The position numbers and the translations under genes were made by a program. A model generated the notes under the pieces. It did not search any database and was not told where the DNA came from. It worked only from the letters and a program-made list of their open reading frames with translations. Below, in pieces: positions 63,652 to 64,000 of a stretch of DNA of 64,000 nucleotides (positions are counted from its first letter, which is position 1; each line of letters begins with the position of its first letter). The stretch covers positions 21,760,055 to 21,824,054 of the forward strand of contig NC_072459.1 in NCBI RefSeq assembly GCF_027596085.1. Reading direction: 5' to 3'. This DNA is from Anoplopoma fimbria (lineage: Eukaryota > Chordata > Actinopteri > Perciformes > Anoplopomatidae).

Positions 63652-63835
63652 AACCGTCCGTCTGCGTCCCTACAGATTACAGAGACTGGATCATCCCACG
63701 ATGAGAGGATCAGTCAATGAGGGCGGGCTGGTGCATGTGGACGTCTCATATAGGGACGGAGTCTATCCTTCCCTTTATGATGTGGATACTTCTGATGAAC
63801 CAAAGCCCGGAAGCCACAAAAAAGATCACAACTAA
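63652..63835 (+). CDS. Last coding exon of an unrecognised gene (partial)
   Basis: An acceptor (TTTCTTTCACTCCTCACCGG then TTCAG) at 63650-63651 is followed by about 61 codons, read in the phase that adds one base to a split codon, ending in TAA at 63833-63835. The tail is polar, with tyrosines in DVSYRDGVYPSLYDVDTSDE and a basic end (GSHKKDHN), which suggests the cytoplasmic tail of a membrane protein or a disordered C-terminus. Earlier exons were not found in the window; they may be small or lie in the gap. No family recognised. Confidence 0.5.
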
Positions 63836-64000
63836 ATAATGATCAAATAAGATCACATCTGTAAATAATACTGTAGTTTAAGTATTAAGTTAAATTAAAT
63901 GTAAGTATAGTAAATTAAGTTTAATTTAATTTAAGTATCGTATTTTGAATTGAAGTAGCTCTAGCTGTCAGTATTTCTTACTGCCTCTTTCACTCTGCTG

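Overview
This window is nuclear DNA from a bony fish, probably a percomorph teleost (inference). Genes are split into small exons by GT-AG introns. The non-coding DNA is full of long (CA)n, (CT)n and (TA)n microsatellites, tRNA-derived SINEs, an L2-type LINE tail and Tc1-like miniature elements, and one run of exactly 100 N marks an assembly gap. Most listed open frames are not genes; real genes were rebuilt by reading exons with splice sites and comparing the products with known vertebrate families.

Layout. ELOF1 (minus, 2.3-2.8 kb, 5' exon near 3.4 kb); TMEM205 (plus, exon 1 near 5.6 kb, CDS 7.0-8.2 kb); RAB3D (plus, CDS 15.3-22.7 kb); erythropoietin receptor EPOR (plus, 27.4-31.1 kb); SWSAP1 (minus, 34.5-36.2 kb), head-to-head with ZNF653 (plus, 36.6-42.5 kb); a 9-kb repeat-rich desert (42.6-51.5 kb) with an inverted duplication and a palindrome-centred minisatellite; a TSPAN1-like tetraspanin (plus, 54.0-57.4 kb, 5' exon near 51.9 kb); then a poorly resolved stretch with possible exons, the gap, a CpG-rich direct duplication with an unidentified reading frame, and the last exon of an unrecognised gene at the right edge.

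The set ELOF1, TMEM205, RAB3D, EPOR, SWSAP1, ZNF653 and a tetraspanin corresponds to human 19p13.2 (from memory, where TSPAN16, RAB3D, TMEM205, SWSAP1, EPOR, ZNF653 and ELOF1 lie within a few hundred kb). This is a conserved synteny block with rearranged order. The genes do not form a pathway: they cover transcription elongation and repair (ELOF1), secretory vesicle docking (RAB3D), membrane proteins (TMEM205, tetraspanin), erythropoietin signalling (EPOR), homologous recombination (SWSAP1) and transcription repression (ZNF653).

Most useful observations: RAB3D as assembled reads past its prenylation motif because one G appears to be missing; SWSAP1 has a degenerate Walker A; SWSAP1 and ZNF653 share a 366-bp bidirectional promoter; several repeat families occur in related pairs; and the 58.6-61.1 kb region holds unexplained, possibly coding, duplicated DNA. 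No clearly new biological system was found.
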